The position numbers were made by a program, and so were the translations under genes. Below are positions 51,392 to 62,649 of a DNA stretch of 64,000 nt, in pieces. Every line of letters starts with the position of its first letter. The stretch's first letter is position 1. The notes beneath the pieces were generated by a model, which had not been told where the DNA came from, did no database searches, and saw only the letters and a program-made list of their open reading frames with translations. Source of the DNA: Penium margaritaceum (Eukaryota > Streptophyta > Zygnematophyceae > Desmidiales > Peniaceae); assembly GCA_023375785.1 (NCBI GenBank), contig SZWC01000505.1, forward strand, positions 101,389-165,388. The letters run 5' to 3'.

Positions 51392-51754
51392 TTAACTCTT
51401 TTGTTCTTCAAACTCAATATCTCGGTTGTGGATTACGTCTTTGTACATGTCGTAGAGCCGGTATGCCTTATGTGCACTCTCATAGCCAAGGAGGAGATAC
51501 GACTTTGCCTGCAGCTCCAGCTTGCTATCACATCGTTGTCCAGCCTGCACCATCGCATGTACCTTGTCACCAAAAACTTTGAGGTGTGTCACAGTTGGCT
51601 TGTGTCCACTCCGAAAATCCTGTGGCATCTTCCAGCCCATCTTCCCCTTCAGCACCATGGTTGGGCTGAGGTTGATGGTGTAGCTTGATGTACGCACAGG
51701 TTCTACCCAAATGTTTTGCGACAATTTTGCTTCCACCAACATGGTCCGTACCAT
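51392..51754 (-). pseudogene. Copia H integrase, C-terminal part
   Basis: It shows MVRTMLVEAKLSQNIWVEPV, TINLSPTMVLKGKMGWKMPQ, HLKVFGDKVHAMVQAGQRCD, LLLGYESAHKAYRLYDMY. The same region of A is the insertion site of the gypsy element. Confidence 0.82.
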
Positions 51755-52700
51755 GTTTAGCAGTGTCTAGTTTGCCCGCTCACCCAAGCCATTAGATTGA
51801 GGTGGATATGGCATTTTTTGTCCCCATTTTTTGCCCTAATGCTTCAGTCACCTACTACAGCCCAAGTACTCTCCGCCATTGTTGCTGTGTAGTGCTTTCA
51901 CCTTCGTCCAGTTTGCCTCTCCACTGCCGCGACATACTTCGTCCGTTGGTCCAGGACCTCGCCTTTCCGCTTCATCAAGCACACATAGAGTTTTCTACCT
52001 TAGTCATATATGAAGGTGACAAAGTAATGCATGCTTCTCTTTGACACCATCTTGACTGGTCGGCACACGTCACTATGCACGTCTACAAGTAGGTTCAATG
52101 CGCAACTCACGGTCTTGTTGAACGGTTTGCACTGCGCCTTGCCCAAAATGCAAGGCTTGAACATTTTTTGCGTTACTACATCTATTTCCTTTTCCGCATT
52201 GTCAATGAAGAGGCTGTGTACCAGTTCATGCTTCGCCATCGCCTTCATGAGTGCGGGTGAGGAATGCCCAAGTTATCGGTGCTAGAGCTCCAGATCAGCT
52301 CCCCCTCCTTTGGCTAGTGTTTTTGCCAAGCTTCAACTGTCGACGTGCAGCTCTGGAAGCCCCACTATGACTTGGCTGTCGTGGACACCACGAGCATGAG
52401 CGCCTCCATGTTCTTTTATGCAAAGGCCTACTTCTCCTCATCCCTAGCTGTTATCTCAACAAGCACTTTCCTTCTCTTCATGACCTCTAGCAGCCCCTTA
52501 TGCATGAGGTGGAGCTTGAAGTGCCACCTCTCTAGCACAAAAGCAGGGCTGCCCACATACTTCTGGATTGGCTGCATCTCCTTCTGCGCCATTTGTGCAG
52601 TCTTCTACTCGGGATCCTCAGAGTTTGACGGCGACGTCGTCGGCGACGACAATCGTGTCCACTGCAAAAGTCGTGAGGTATGTGACGACTGGTCAGGACC

Positions 52701-52716
52701 ATGGGCTCATAACCCT
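52701..52716 (-). other. Half-tRNA-iMet primer binding site of copia H
   Basis: The minus strand reads AAGGGTTATGAGCCCAT, the same site as in A, B and C with a substitution. Confidence 0.7.
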
Positions 52717-53516
52717 TCGTCAGAAAACAGTGTGGTGGCAGTTCCAACGTGGCCCGACGGATCTTCTCTCTGTTCACGGCTGTGCTTTGTGTGATTTCTG
52801 AGTCTAAGAGTGAGCTTTCTAGTCGCCTCATGCTTTGTTTGTGAGAGTTGGAGAATGTTGCAAGACAATCAGTTTTGCGAAGAGAAAAAGGGCATTTTGC
52901 ATCAGTTTTTGGACATGGACCTGAGCAAAGGAGTTAATGGGCTAGTTTCAAGCTTTCTAACACACCAAACCGCGTGCAATTTGGTTAACCCTAGCTCTCG
53001 CCACATCAGCTGAAGCGCGACAAACCAACCCAGCTGCTCAGTTGGCGACGCACGTGGTTCCCGTCCGCCAAGGCACTCTCACACATCAAGGACCAATTAA
53101 ATTGCCCTTCCATAGGCATAGATGTCCGTACACATAGTGGCAGTTCCCACTGCACTTTTGGGGTGTATTTGGATGAGTTAATCATTGAGTTTGGTGATGA
53201 GTATAGGCGCAGTTGGAAACCTGTCCCCGACCTGCACTAAAGTTTTGGACCAAGTCCCTGAGTAACAAACTATACTACTGAGTTTCAGAATCTGAGCCAG
53301 GATTTTGGTTGTGCCCCAGTAACAACCTGTACTACTGACTCTGGCAGATTATCCACCAGAATGACCAAGAAGTCTTCCAGGGATAACTTGCTAGGTGTAC
53401 TTTTGTTGCTCACTCTGGCTAATTTTTTACCGGCAGTCAAATCGCGGCTAACTCCCCGAGCCACCGTGTACACCTCAACTTTGAAAGCTCGTATCTCCCT
53501 CCTCATTGTCCAATTC
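52717..53516 (-). repeat. Copia H 5' LTR, incomplete
   Basis: It begins right of the primer site, shares blocks with the LTR of A (near 52950) and with the H 3' LTR remnant (53440-53516). At 53516 it stops abruptly against purine-rich DNA, so roughly the first 200 bp of the LTR are absent. Confidence 0.7.
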
Positions 53517-54330
53517 TGGCAAGATAGGGCAGAGTAGGGGCACAAAGACAGGGGGTAGGAGGGATAGGGCAGCGTGGGGGCACAAAGACAGGGGGCAGGA
53601 GGGAGAGAGAGGGAGAGAAGGAAGAGGAGAGAGAGGGAGATAGGGAGGCTGAGAGGACAGAAGGTGAGGGGGAGAGTGAAGACAGGCAGAGAGAGGTTGG
53701 ACAGAGAGAAACAAGGTGGTGAGAGGCAGTGGATGTGGAGGACGGAGGAGAGATGGAGAGGGAGAGAGGGAGGGGAGTGCAAGCCGGGACGAGATCCAAC
53801 AGGGGGGGGGGAGGAGGGGATCCCAGAGTGCCGTAGGGGTGGGGCCAACAGGCCGCAACGGCCGAAAGGCCGATTTAGGGGCAAGGGCCCCGGGCTCAGG
53901 GAGCCAAGCAAGAAAGGGACAGTGGAGGACGGGGGGGAGGGGGCGGTGTTTGCCAGAGGCTACAGGCAACGTTTGGGGCTGAGAGCCCAGAGTCCAGAGC
54001 CTACAGCCTAGAGCATAGAGCCTAGATCCTAGAGCCTAGAGCCTAGAGCATAGCGCCTAGACCATACCGCCTAGAGCCTAGAGCCCAGAACCTATAGCCG
54101 AGGGCTGTGATCCAAGGGCCGGGAGCCATTGGCGAAGAACAGAGGGCAGAAGGACGACAGCCTGTGGGGAATAGCTCGTGGGCAAGGGAGGCTGGGCCGG
54201 ATCCAGAAGGAGAGAAGACGCACCTGCAAGGAAGAGAAATGAAAAGGGAGAGTGAAAAGGCAGAAAGAACAAAAGAGAAAAAGGGAAAAAAGAAATCAAG
54301 AGCAAGAGCAAGAACAATAACCAAGGCATG
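53517..54330. repeat. Purine-rich low-complexity region
   Basis: The plus strand is GA-rich with a tandem duplication of about 50 bp at 53520-53615 (two copies of a GGGCACAAAGACAGGGGG block) and the minisatellite at 53990-54110. Open frames here are compositional. No gene is recognised. Confidence 0.7.
53990..54110. repeat. Minisatellite, unit about 9-10 bp (AGAGCCTAG)
   Basis: About a dozen degenerate copies of CCTAGAG(C) occur in tandem. Confidence 0.8.
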
Positions 54331-54359
54331 GTTAATCGAGGCCATTACATACACTGGTT

Positions 54360-54740
54360 CTTTAGTGTACCTTCAGTGTGCTCTCTCACAATGGAGTACG
54401 CTCTTTCCATAATGTATGTGAAGAGTGTACTTTTGTCCTATATGGCCTAAAGAATCTCTTATGCAGAAGGACTCCAGTGCATGGAGTTTGTGCATGTGGC
54501 AAGTGCATAAAAACACCATAGAGTACATTGAGAGTGCACTCAGTATGCTCATTTTTCTCATATGTCAAAGAAAATCTTCCATTTTGTCCTATATGGCAAA
54601 AAAAATCTCTTTTTAGAAAGGATCTCAGTGTGTGGAGCTAGTGTATGTGGCAAGTGCACTCTCTTATCAAAGAAAAGTACACTAAGAGCGCACTCAGTGT
54701 GCTAATTTGTCTCATATGTCCAACTGCACCTTGTGTTTTG
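54360..54740. repeat. Degenerate satellite of about 155 bp, left block
   Basis: Two consecutive units start near 54430 and 54587 with TTTTGTCCTATATGGC, pass through a CAGTG-GTGGAG and GTATGTGGCAAGTGC block, then GAGTACA and GCACTCAGT, and end with TCATATGTC. A third unit starts at 54739 and loses similarity after about 30 bp. Confidence 0.75.
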
Positions 54741-54779
54741 TCCTATATGGTGTCACAGAAGTCAATGAAAAACCCAATC

Positions 54780-56280
54780 TCGATCGGTCGTATTGGAAGA
54801 CAGATCACGATAATGTTGAGCAGCATGAAGTTTGTTTCATCTGTTTTTTTAAGCCTCTAAAAGCTATAATCGGCTCTACGGTGTATATATGTCCGGCGAT
54901 TTTTGAAAGTGTTATCGCCATAGTAGAAGTCGAATGAAAGTTATGAACATTGTTTTTATTCCGCTATCTGAATTGTTCCTTGGAACCACCAGGTCGATTA
55001 CTCCGAGCAGCTTAATCGCCATGCAGAAGTACACTAAGAGCACACTCTGTGCACTAATTTGTCTGATGTGTCTAGTCACATGTTGAATTTGGCCTTATTT
55101 GGCTGATTTTTTTTTTAAGAAAGAAATGCTATGAGTTTAAAAAACATCTCTTCGTTTCTTACAAGTATTGCCTAGTGTGTGCTCATGTTTTGTAGTTTGG
55201 GCCAATCATTGTGTGGTAAAAACCTTAGGAGGGTCCAAGTGCACCTTGTTTTTTGTTGACTTCTGTGACATGACTTATCCTTCACTTCAGTCATCGCAAG
55301 ATGGTCCAGAGATGGCCTCAGTGTACGGGGGTAGCGCATGTGGCGAGTGCGCTCAAAATGAGTGTGAAAGTGCACTTATCATGCACTCAGTGTGCGACAG
55401 CCTTATTCCAAAATAGCTGCATTGCAAGGAATCCTGAATTTCAAAGACCAAACCATCAATGTTTTCAAGCTGATATCAACTTTAAGATACAGCGAACCTG
55501 GTTGCTGTGAGGTTTGAGAATCGACCAGGGAGATGCAATCAAAGGTCCCATTCTGTGTATGCAAACCTCGTAGATTGTTTCGTGAACAAGCTATAAAACA
55601 AAAAAAAAAAAATCGGAAGTATTATTTCATTGATGAACGTTATTGAATGGCAAGAAACAAAGTGTTGCTCAACATCGATTCAATGTTTACATCAAAGTGA
55701 ACACAAATCCTTAACGTATTCATTCTCGAGAGAAAAACAAGATAATAGACTTGCCTTTCAACGTGAGGGTTCAGAAAGACTCCGACAATAATCTATACAA
55801 TTTCAACAAAGTCAACGGTTTGGATTTTGCTATCGGTGTTCTCCACAAGAACTGTGGAACAATTACATTGTTTGTGAAAAAACAGTTCCTCAAACATTGT
55901 AGTATTCTGTCTCGGTTGAAACAGCTGCCTGCTCTTGAGAAACAACAAAGGCTATTCACTTTCTGAATCTTTTGCTCAACATGCGAGGTTGAAATGATTG
56001 CAAACCCAGTATCTCTGTCGATAGAAGACATCACAAACAGTTATGAATGAAAACTGTACAGGATCGCACACTGAGTGTGTGATAAGTGCACTTCGTCACA
56101 CAAATTGATCGCACTGACTCATGTGCACTATGCCTCGCATTAGGGGGTCATAACAACGGGACAAGTTCTTCCTCGGACATCCAATGGCAATCGGGTAAGC
56201 GAGGCGACAGCTTACCAAGCTTTCTTCTGGCACATAATGACGGCCGTCATTATTCAACGCGAGAGAGGTATAGGTAATTG
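54780..56280. other. AT-rich intergenic DNA with scattered satellite pieces
   Basis: Mostly unique, more AT-rich than the rest of the window. Partial satellite units occur near 55020-55110 and 55240-55410. No gene is recognised. Confidence 0.5.
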
Positions 56281-56289
56281 AGGCCATTT

Positions 56290-56860
56290 CATACACTGGT
56301 TTTTCAGTGTGTGCAATGAGTGTGCTTTCATCAAAGGGAGTTCTTTGCACTTCTTTGCCCACAATCCTTTCATTGTGTACTTTGATCTTATATGGCTGCC
56401 AGTTTCCCTTCTTAGGAGAGACCTCAGTACATGGGGTTAGTGTATGTGGCTAGTCCGCTTAGTCGCCATACAAAACTACACAAAGAGCGAACTTAGTGCG
56501 CTGCTTTGTCTCTTATGTCCTAGAATACCTTCCATTTTGTCCTACATGCCAGAGGTTTCTCTTCTTAGGAGGGACGTCAGCGCGTGGGGCTTGTGTATGT
56601 GCGAAATGCGCTCTGCCACCATAGAGAAGTATACTTTGAGCGCACTCAGTGTGTGAATTCATTTCATGTGTCCCAGAAAAATCTGGGTTTTGTCTTGTAT
56701 GGCCAAAAATATTTTGTCTTAAGAGGTACATGAGTGCGTGGGGCTAGTGTATGTGGTGAGTGCGCTCAGTCACCACACAAAAGTACACCAAGAGCGCACT
56801 AAGTGCGGTGATTTTTCTCATGTGTCCTAGTCTAGAATGATCGTTTTCCTATGTGGCCAA
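56290..56860. repeat. Degenerate satellite of about 155 bp, right block
   Basis: Three to four consecutive units begin near 56375, 56533 and 56690 with TTTTGTC-TA-ATGGCC, with the same internal order as the left block (GTGGGGCTAGTGTATGTG, then AAAGTACACCAAGAGCGCAC, then CATGTGTCC). The spacing between unit starts is 157-158 bp. Confidence 0.8.
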
Positions 56861-57351
56861 AACATTCCCTTGCTATCGTTGTTCTGTACCTTTGGTATAA
56901 GCAAAGAATTCAGGCTTAAATCTACCTCCATATTTCTTATTACATTATGTGTTTCTATGTGTCTTAAGGGCCGATCCAAGTGTCACATTTATCAATTAGA
57001 AAAACATTACATCCTAAGATTTAACAGTCATACTTGTTGCAGTGTGAACGTCTTTTCTACGGATAATTTAGCATCTCTCTGATAGAATTGATTTTTGGAC
57101 GTAGACATGTACAAAGTCTTTGTCCATGTTACATATATGTTAAATGTCAAAATAGTACTACGTCTTGCATTGCTCGCTTCCGCTCTCTGTTTTATGCTTT
57201 ATTCCCATTGCATCACTTCGCAAACGTGACGACCGGCTACTTTACGACAACCGTTTACAATGAATCTAGCAAGAAGTTTTCTGCATGTTCCCTCACTTTG
57301 AATGCTTGCAGGGTGTTCTAGAGAAGCCCCCTAGTGAACGGGGGCAGTGCA
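56861..57351. other. Unassigned non-coding DNA
   Basis: I see no gene or repeat of known type in these 490 bp, apart from a C/G-rich piece at the right edge (57325-57350). Confidence 0.4.
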
Positions 57352-58239
57352 TGTTGAAAACCGCCTACCTCCTCCCTGGCTTCTCCAATGTGAGATCCAA
57401 CGGCACCAATGGAAAGATCTCGGGATCAATATGCTTCGCTTCACATTTTAGCTCAATCCAATGGCTGGATCAAAAGCCAATGACAAAACAAAGAAAGTGT
57501 CATACCTTCTGCTACAACTGGAAACTAAAAGTAGCATACTTTATGTCTACCTACTTGGCACGGGAAAAACAGGAACTGCGGCGGAGGACCGAGGATCGGA
57601 AGGGGATATCTTGATCAAAGGAGATCCGACGGTGGAGGATCGCGGACCAAGAGTGCGAGTAAGAGCTCCTCTCGCGTCGACGTGGCTGAAGATCTTTTGT
57701 GATAGGCGATCGGGCGGTGGATGATTGCAGCTGGACACGATGGGCTGATTGCAGCCGTCGCATGGCCAAGAGTGCGAGCGACGGCTCCTCTTGCGTCGAC
57801 GAGCACCAAGGGTGCTGGGCGTCCGCCAACCTTGGTTTGCTCAAGACCGGCATTCGGTACGGCCGTGACTGCCGAAGATCAGACACCGGAGTATCAGACA
57901 GTCTGAGGCTCGATAAGCATCTCGCTACTTTGTTTTTGCTGCTGCTTAGACTAGCATAAGTAGGTAGTAGTTGCATTTATAGATTGCTTTGTCTGTACTT
58001 CATCATTTCAGTAATACAGTACATCGTTGGATTTGGCAAGAGACGAGTCATCCAGTTGAATGCCTGGTTGAGGCTCTTGACAGCCGTGTCATAACTCAAA
58101 CTGAGGACAAGAAGTTTGTCAGATCTGAACTGTGCAGGTTGTGCACAGTAATGCTTTGAGGCGTGTACTTCAAGTGACTAGCTGTTGTAAGAAGTATTGC
58201 GATGCATTCCTAAGGTATCTGGAGATCCTAATTTGAGCA
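57352..58239 (+). repeat. Copia E 5' LTR
   Basis: The right end is fixed by the primer site at 58242. The left end is placed at TGTTGAAAACC, a typical LTR start, but the partner LTR is outside the window. It contains two copies of a block with AAGAGTGCGAG and CTC-TCGCGTCGAC (near 57650 and 57770). Confidence 0.6.
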
Positions 58240-58241
58240 TT

Positions 58242-58253
58242 TGGTATCAGAGC
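58242..58253 (+). other. Initiator tRNA-Met 3'-end primer binding site of copia E
   Basis: TGGTATCAGAGC is the standard 12-nt complement to the 3' end of plant initiator tRNA-Met, used by most plant copia elements. It differs from the half-tRNA site of A, B, C and H. Confidence 0.92.
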
Positions 58254-59500
58254 AGGGGGTGCCTTCAAGGAAGGGCATCACCACTTTTGAATTATCATCA
58301 TGGCAAGCGGCATCATGGGTGGACACGACCTTTTTCAAACTGCAACCATTCGATGGAGAAGACTACACCACCATCGCCTTCAACATGAAGATGGTATTTT
58401 TGAACAAAGGATTATGGGGTGTGGTGGAAGATCCACCCACCGATGCACCAGGAGCAGGTGCTACAGCAGAAGAACGCGTAGCATGGAAGCGCCTCTGTGA
58501 TCAAGCCTTTTCGTTTTTGGCTATGCACCTTACCGAGCGCCTCAAATTAATTATTTGAGACAAGAATCCGACCCTCTGTCCCAGAACTGCATGGAAGGCT
58601 GTTGAAGTCTGATATGAGGGAACAAGTGACGGAGCACTCTGCAGTCTTCTCAAGGAATTTGATACTCAACAGATGGAAGAGGGAACACGTCTTGAAGACC
58701 ACATTTCTCACCTCAAACATCTTGCTGATTGCATAAATGCACTTGGTGAACCCATTTCAAAGTGAGTACTCATTCCAACCCTTTTCAGTGGACTTCCAGC
58801 CAGGTTTTATGAAACCATCAACCGCCTTGAAACCTTCCAGAATCAAGGAAAGGATTTGATGATAATTTGGCACAAAATGCATCAGAAATGGCAGCAACAA
58901 CAGCACAGCTGGCTTGCCTGGAATCTCTCCTGGCAAACCAAGGAGGAGCAAATGCTGGAGCAGCCACTGGAAACGCCGGTGCTGCCACCACTGCTGCTGC
59001 AGCCGCTGCTGCCGTGGCAGCCCCAGCCAACAATGCGGCTGCTCAATCACAGTGGAGAAGGCCATTCATGAGCTTATGATGACAAAAGACAAATACGTAA
59101 AGGAAAATGGCGGAGAATCCACCCTCGCAGCCAAGTATCCAGTGCAGCAAACGAAAAGGTTTGGATCATATGGTACTGGTGGCAACTATGAACAAGGACA
59201 TATGGCTGGTTTTGGACATCGACATCACAGTCAACCAGCTGCCCATCCTCAACCATATGTAAATACAGAAGAACGCATGTGTTGGGGATGCAAGAGGCCA
59301 GGTCACGTTCAAAAAGACTGCCCTCAGCACAGAACCTTCTTCAACCAACGTCGACCCAATCACCAAGCTTTCTTCGCTGCTGAGCCAAAAGAGGCTGCCA
59401 ACACTATAGTATCTAACCTCATCTCTTCCGTTACAGCCATGCTCTCAGGTTTCTCCAAAAATCAAAGGATCAGCCATTCTGAAATGGAGACAATTCCCAC
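58250..59500 (+). pseudogene. Copia E Gag with zinc knuckle
   Basis: Gag start with FKLQPFDGEDYTTIAFNMKM and LWGVVEDPPTDAPGAGATAE (UBN2-like fold), LEDHISHLKHLADCINALGE, an Ala-rich stretch near 58960-59040, and a CCHC knuckle (CWGCKRPGHVQKDCPQH, about 59282-59332). Confidence 0.83.
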
Positions 59501-59509
59501 ATCATCACA

Positions 59510-59913
59510 AGATGCGCTCATTCTCTACCGACGAGTCAGCCAATTCAGAAGCTGTGGCGATGGCCAATGACCAACTCTCCCTGGAAGAGCTGGCTTTTTT
59601 CTCCATTGACAGTACCTTTCTTCTTGCAGCAGGAGTCTTGGCCTGGATCATTGATTCTGGTTGCACCAAACATATGACTTGCAAGAAGGTCTGGTACACC
59701 AACTACACAGCTTTCGCAACTCCAAGACCAGTCAGAGTTGGAGATGGGCGCATCATCCCAGCATATGGTGAAGGCTCAGTTCAGGTTGGCATCTCTCTCT
59801 CTCGGGCAAGACAAAAACGTGGATTTTTACAAATGTCCTCTACGTTCCCGTCCCTCTACAATCTGGCAGCAAATCTTCTCTCAGTTACAAGGATGAATGA
59901 CAAGGGACTGTAA
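59510..59913 (+). pseudogene. Copia E protease
   Basis: It contains the active-site block AWIIDSGCTKHMTCKK (about 59643-59690), followed by RVGDGRIIPAYGEGSVQV and the NLAANLLSVTRMNDKG block typical of copia proteases. Confidence 0.85.
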
Positions 59914-60035
59914 GTGATTTTTTACGTTGAAAAAAACTGCCGCATCTTCAATGGGAAATCCCTGGCTGGTGTAGCCATGAGGACTGGCAGTATCACGGTT
60001 CTAAAAACCAAGAACTGACAGCTTCAACAACTCCA

Positions 60036-60818
60036 ATGGAAGTTGTATTCGCAGCCAGTGATGGAGCCTCAAACTCAGATCCAGCAGCTAAACTCTGGCA
60101 CAAGAGACTGGGGCATGTTGGCTTTGGTACACTTCAGAAGATGTCTACCCAACAACTAGTGAAGGATCTCCCCTCAACGCTACACCACCATGCCTCAGCT
60201 CCTCCATGTACAGGGTGCCTCACAGGTTAAGAACATCAAGCCAGTTTTCAGTCCTATTCGGAAATCACTACAACAGGACAACTGGAACTTCTACACATGG
60301 ACCTGTGTTACATCAAGGAGCCGTCCATGTCCGGCAAGCACTACTTTCTGGTAATCCTCAATGACTACAGCCACATTGTACGGGTCAATGTGCTTCGCCA
60401 CGAGTCTGAAGTTCCTGACATCCTCAATATCTGGATCACACAAGTCAAAAATGAGACCAACCTCACCGTCAAGAAGATCCGATCAGACAATGGACGAGAA
60501 ATCGTCAATGGTCTTCTCAAGGCATACTTTGTCCGCAAAGACATTCAGCATCAAACCATTATTCCCAAGACTGCTCAACAAAATGGGAAAGCAGAGAGGA
60601 TGAACCAGAAACTCCTTGATAAGACTCGTTGCATGCTGCACACAGCCGGAATCTCATCTGTTTTCTGGACTGAAGCACTTCTAACATCTGCCTACATCAT
60701 CAATTGTCTTCCCACATCAAAGCTCCCTGCAAGCACGCATACACCATTTGAAGCATGGACGGGACATCCACCTCATCTTGGGCATGTACGCATCTTCGGC
60801 TGCACCGCCCATGCGTGA
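60036..60818 (+). pseudogene. Copia E pre-integrase and integrase
   Basis: Pre-integrase: AKLWHKRLGHVGFGTLQKMS with a Cys pair region. Integrase: LHMDLCYIKEPSMSGKHYFL, KKIRSDNGREIVNGLL, AQQNGKAERMNQKLLDKTRC, FEAWTGHPPHLGHVRIFGCT. The catalytic D, D and E regions are present. Confidence 0.85.
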
Positions 60819-61017
60819 ACTCACCCGACAGAACAATTCAAGCTGGAACCAAGAAGCCAGCCCTGCATTCTTCTCAGCTACAACGACCATGCCAACATCT
60901 ACCGTCTCTGGGATCCATGCAGCAAACGGGTCGTTTGCAGCCGCCATCCCATTTTTGACGAGAGCTTCACCAAACACAATGTGCAAGGAACCTCAGCTTC
61001 AGTCACCACCACACTTC

Positions 61018-61708
61018 TGTCAACCGGCCTGAGGCAAACGGACTAGAAAACAGGGCCGACACAATAGCACCTGCCGTCCGCTCCTAGCATTTTAGCTAGG
61101 AGAAGATATCACCCTCAGGATCACGGTTCCACACTGAGCAGCTCCTAGGCAATCACTTGCTAGCAACTGTGTCCACTTAACACTTGGTCACTTTCGCGCG
61201 AGGTGCTAGTCAAAGACTAACTCCTGGGGCTTAGACCAACCAGTGTCTTCTTTATACTGTTCCTCAGTTGGCCAACTCTGTGAGGAGCATCTAAGGCCAG
61301 ATTGTGTAATTAGAATGAGAAATGAGCCTGGCACATAGAGTCCTAGGCCTGGTTTCTATGGTATGTGGGTAGTGGCACTTTTGGGGTGGTCACTCCACAC
61401 CACCTCACCAGTCCGCCAATTGGCGCATCCACTGACCGCCAAGTGGCACACTCTTCTCATGCATGGAGGAATGTCTAAGAAACTTCCCCCTTGTGCAGGA
61501 AGGTAAAAAAACCTCCTGCGCACATCAAGGCTCAATCGCAGGACCTGTTGTCCCTAAGTCCAATATGCTATCCGTTGCACTACACTTCTGGTGTCTCGCT
61601 TGGACTTGCACCACAAACAAGGTTTGGGGGACTTACTCCAAGGGAGCAGTGCATGCCCAACCTGTCTGTCAAGCCATAGCAGTGGCTATGGGGCATAGAA
61701 GAACAACA
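61018..61708 (-). repeat. Copia F 3' LTR, 691 bp
   Basis: On the minus strand it starts TGTTGTTCTTC after the purine tract and ends GGCCGGTTGACA. The end matches the LTR end of G (GTTTTCTA...TTGC...TTGACA), which fixes the boundary against element E. Confidence 0.8.
61527..61586 (-). other. tRNA-like module inside the LTR of F
   Basis: The minus strand reads GTAGTGCAACGGATAGCAT (box-A-like), a TTGGACTTAGGGACAA anticodon-arm-like middle and GGTCCTGCGATTGAGCC (box-B-like). It lies about 125-180 bp from the LTR start, a position comparable with the module in the LTR of G. Confidence 0.45.
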
Positions 61709-61806
61709 ATCTCTCCCTTGCACCTTAGGCCACCTGCTGTGGTAGTTTTCTTCGGCATGAACCTGTAGCTCTAGGTTGTGTTTGTGCATGTCAATTTTCT
61801 TGATCT

Positions 61807-62649
61807 TTAGTTCTCATCTCTTGCATCCACCATGCCGGCTCCTCGAGCACCTGCAACATGCAAGTCGCTGTCTAGCGTCTTTGTCAAGAAGTTCGCAAGC
61901 ATTTTCTTGGTTGCGACGTACTCCAGTTCCACGACACCCTTGGCAACAAGGTCACGTGAGTAGTGGTACCGAATATCAATGTGCTTTGTACGCCGGGAGA
62001 TCATGTCGTCCTCTGCCATAGCGATAGAACTTTGGTTGTCGATGCGGATGACGGTTGCTTCCTCTTGTGGTGCTTTGATCTCATCATGCAAACTGCGAAG
62101 CCACTGTGTTGCCTTGCACACTTCGGAGAGTGCAATGTAATCCGCCTCCGCAGTAGAAAGTGAGACGCAGTCCTGCTTCGTGCTTGCCCATGAGACCGCA
62201 CCACCGTTGAGAAGACAGACAAACCCTGAGGTTGACTTCCTATCATCAATCCGTCCCCCCCAGTCCGCGTCAGTCGTCCGCAGCAAGTCTGGTCCTTCTA
62301 GACCTCCAAACCGAAGTCCAACGTGCCGAGTCTTTTTGAGGTAGCAAAAAATCCGCTTCACCACTTGCCAATGCTCTGGCCTAGGGTTGGCCACAAACCT
62401 GCTCACCTGACCCACTGCATAAGCAATGTCAGGTCGCGTTCCCACCATTGCATACATGAGGCTCCCAACGGCGGACTGGTATGGAATGTTTTGCATCTCC
62501 CACCGGTCTGCCTCGTTGCTTGGTGACATGGAGGAGGAGAGCTTGCAGTCGGAGGGCATGGGGGTGCTGACGGGCTTGCAGTCCTCCATGTTGTACCACT
62601 TCAAGACGTCCATGATGTACTTTNAAAAATCCGCTTCACCACTTGCCAA
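61807..62649 (-). pseudogene. Copia F RNase H
   Basis: Motifs: PYQSAVGSLMYAMVGTRPDI, DADWGGRIDDRKSTSGFVCL, SWASTKQDCVSLSTAEADYI, HIDIRYHYSRDLVAKGVVEL and TKKMLANFLTKTLDSDLHVA. The N at 62624 lies in its upstream part. Confidence 0.85.
62347..62623. repeat. First copy of a 277-bp direct duplication flanking an N
   Basis: It is repeated at 62625-62901 with two substitutions, separated by one N at 62624. Same pattern as at 518-1182. Probably an unmerged assembly overlap. Confidence 0.88.

Larger units (their letters stand above)
48695..52716 (-). mobile_element. Ty1/copia element H, internal region
   Basis: Minus-strand copia of the same lineage as A and B. Recognisable parts from right to left: Gag start (about 52450-52590, RWHFKLHLMHKGLLEVMK), pre-integrase (about 52000-52310), integrase (51392-51754), RT (49609-50145) and RNase H with the terminal blocks (48738-49395). 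A SINE-like insertion lies between integrase and RT. It is old and heavily broken (more than fifteen breaks). Confidence 0.83.
58240..61017 (+). mobile_element. Ty1/copia element E, internal region up to integrase
   Basis: Gag (58250-59500) with zinc knuckle, protease (59640), pre-integrase (60036-60230) and integrase (60297-61000) are recognisable in order. At 61018 the 3' LTR of the opposite-strand element F begins. The remainder of E (RT, RNase H, 3' LTR) is expected beyond the window. Moderate decay, with about ten breaks. Confidence 0.85.

Noticed and set aside
53475-53969. Minus-strand Pro/Ser/Leu-rich frame in the purine-rich region
   Set aside because: Compositional frame in simple-sequence DNA. 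No motif was seen.
57352-58239. Host gene in the GC-rich stretch with open frames near 57460-57960
   Set aside because: The stretch ends exactly at a copia primer site and contains internal duplication. It is better explained as an LTR.
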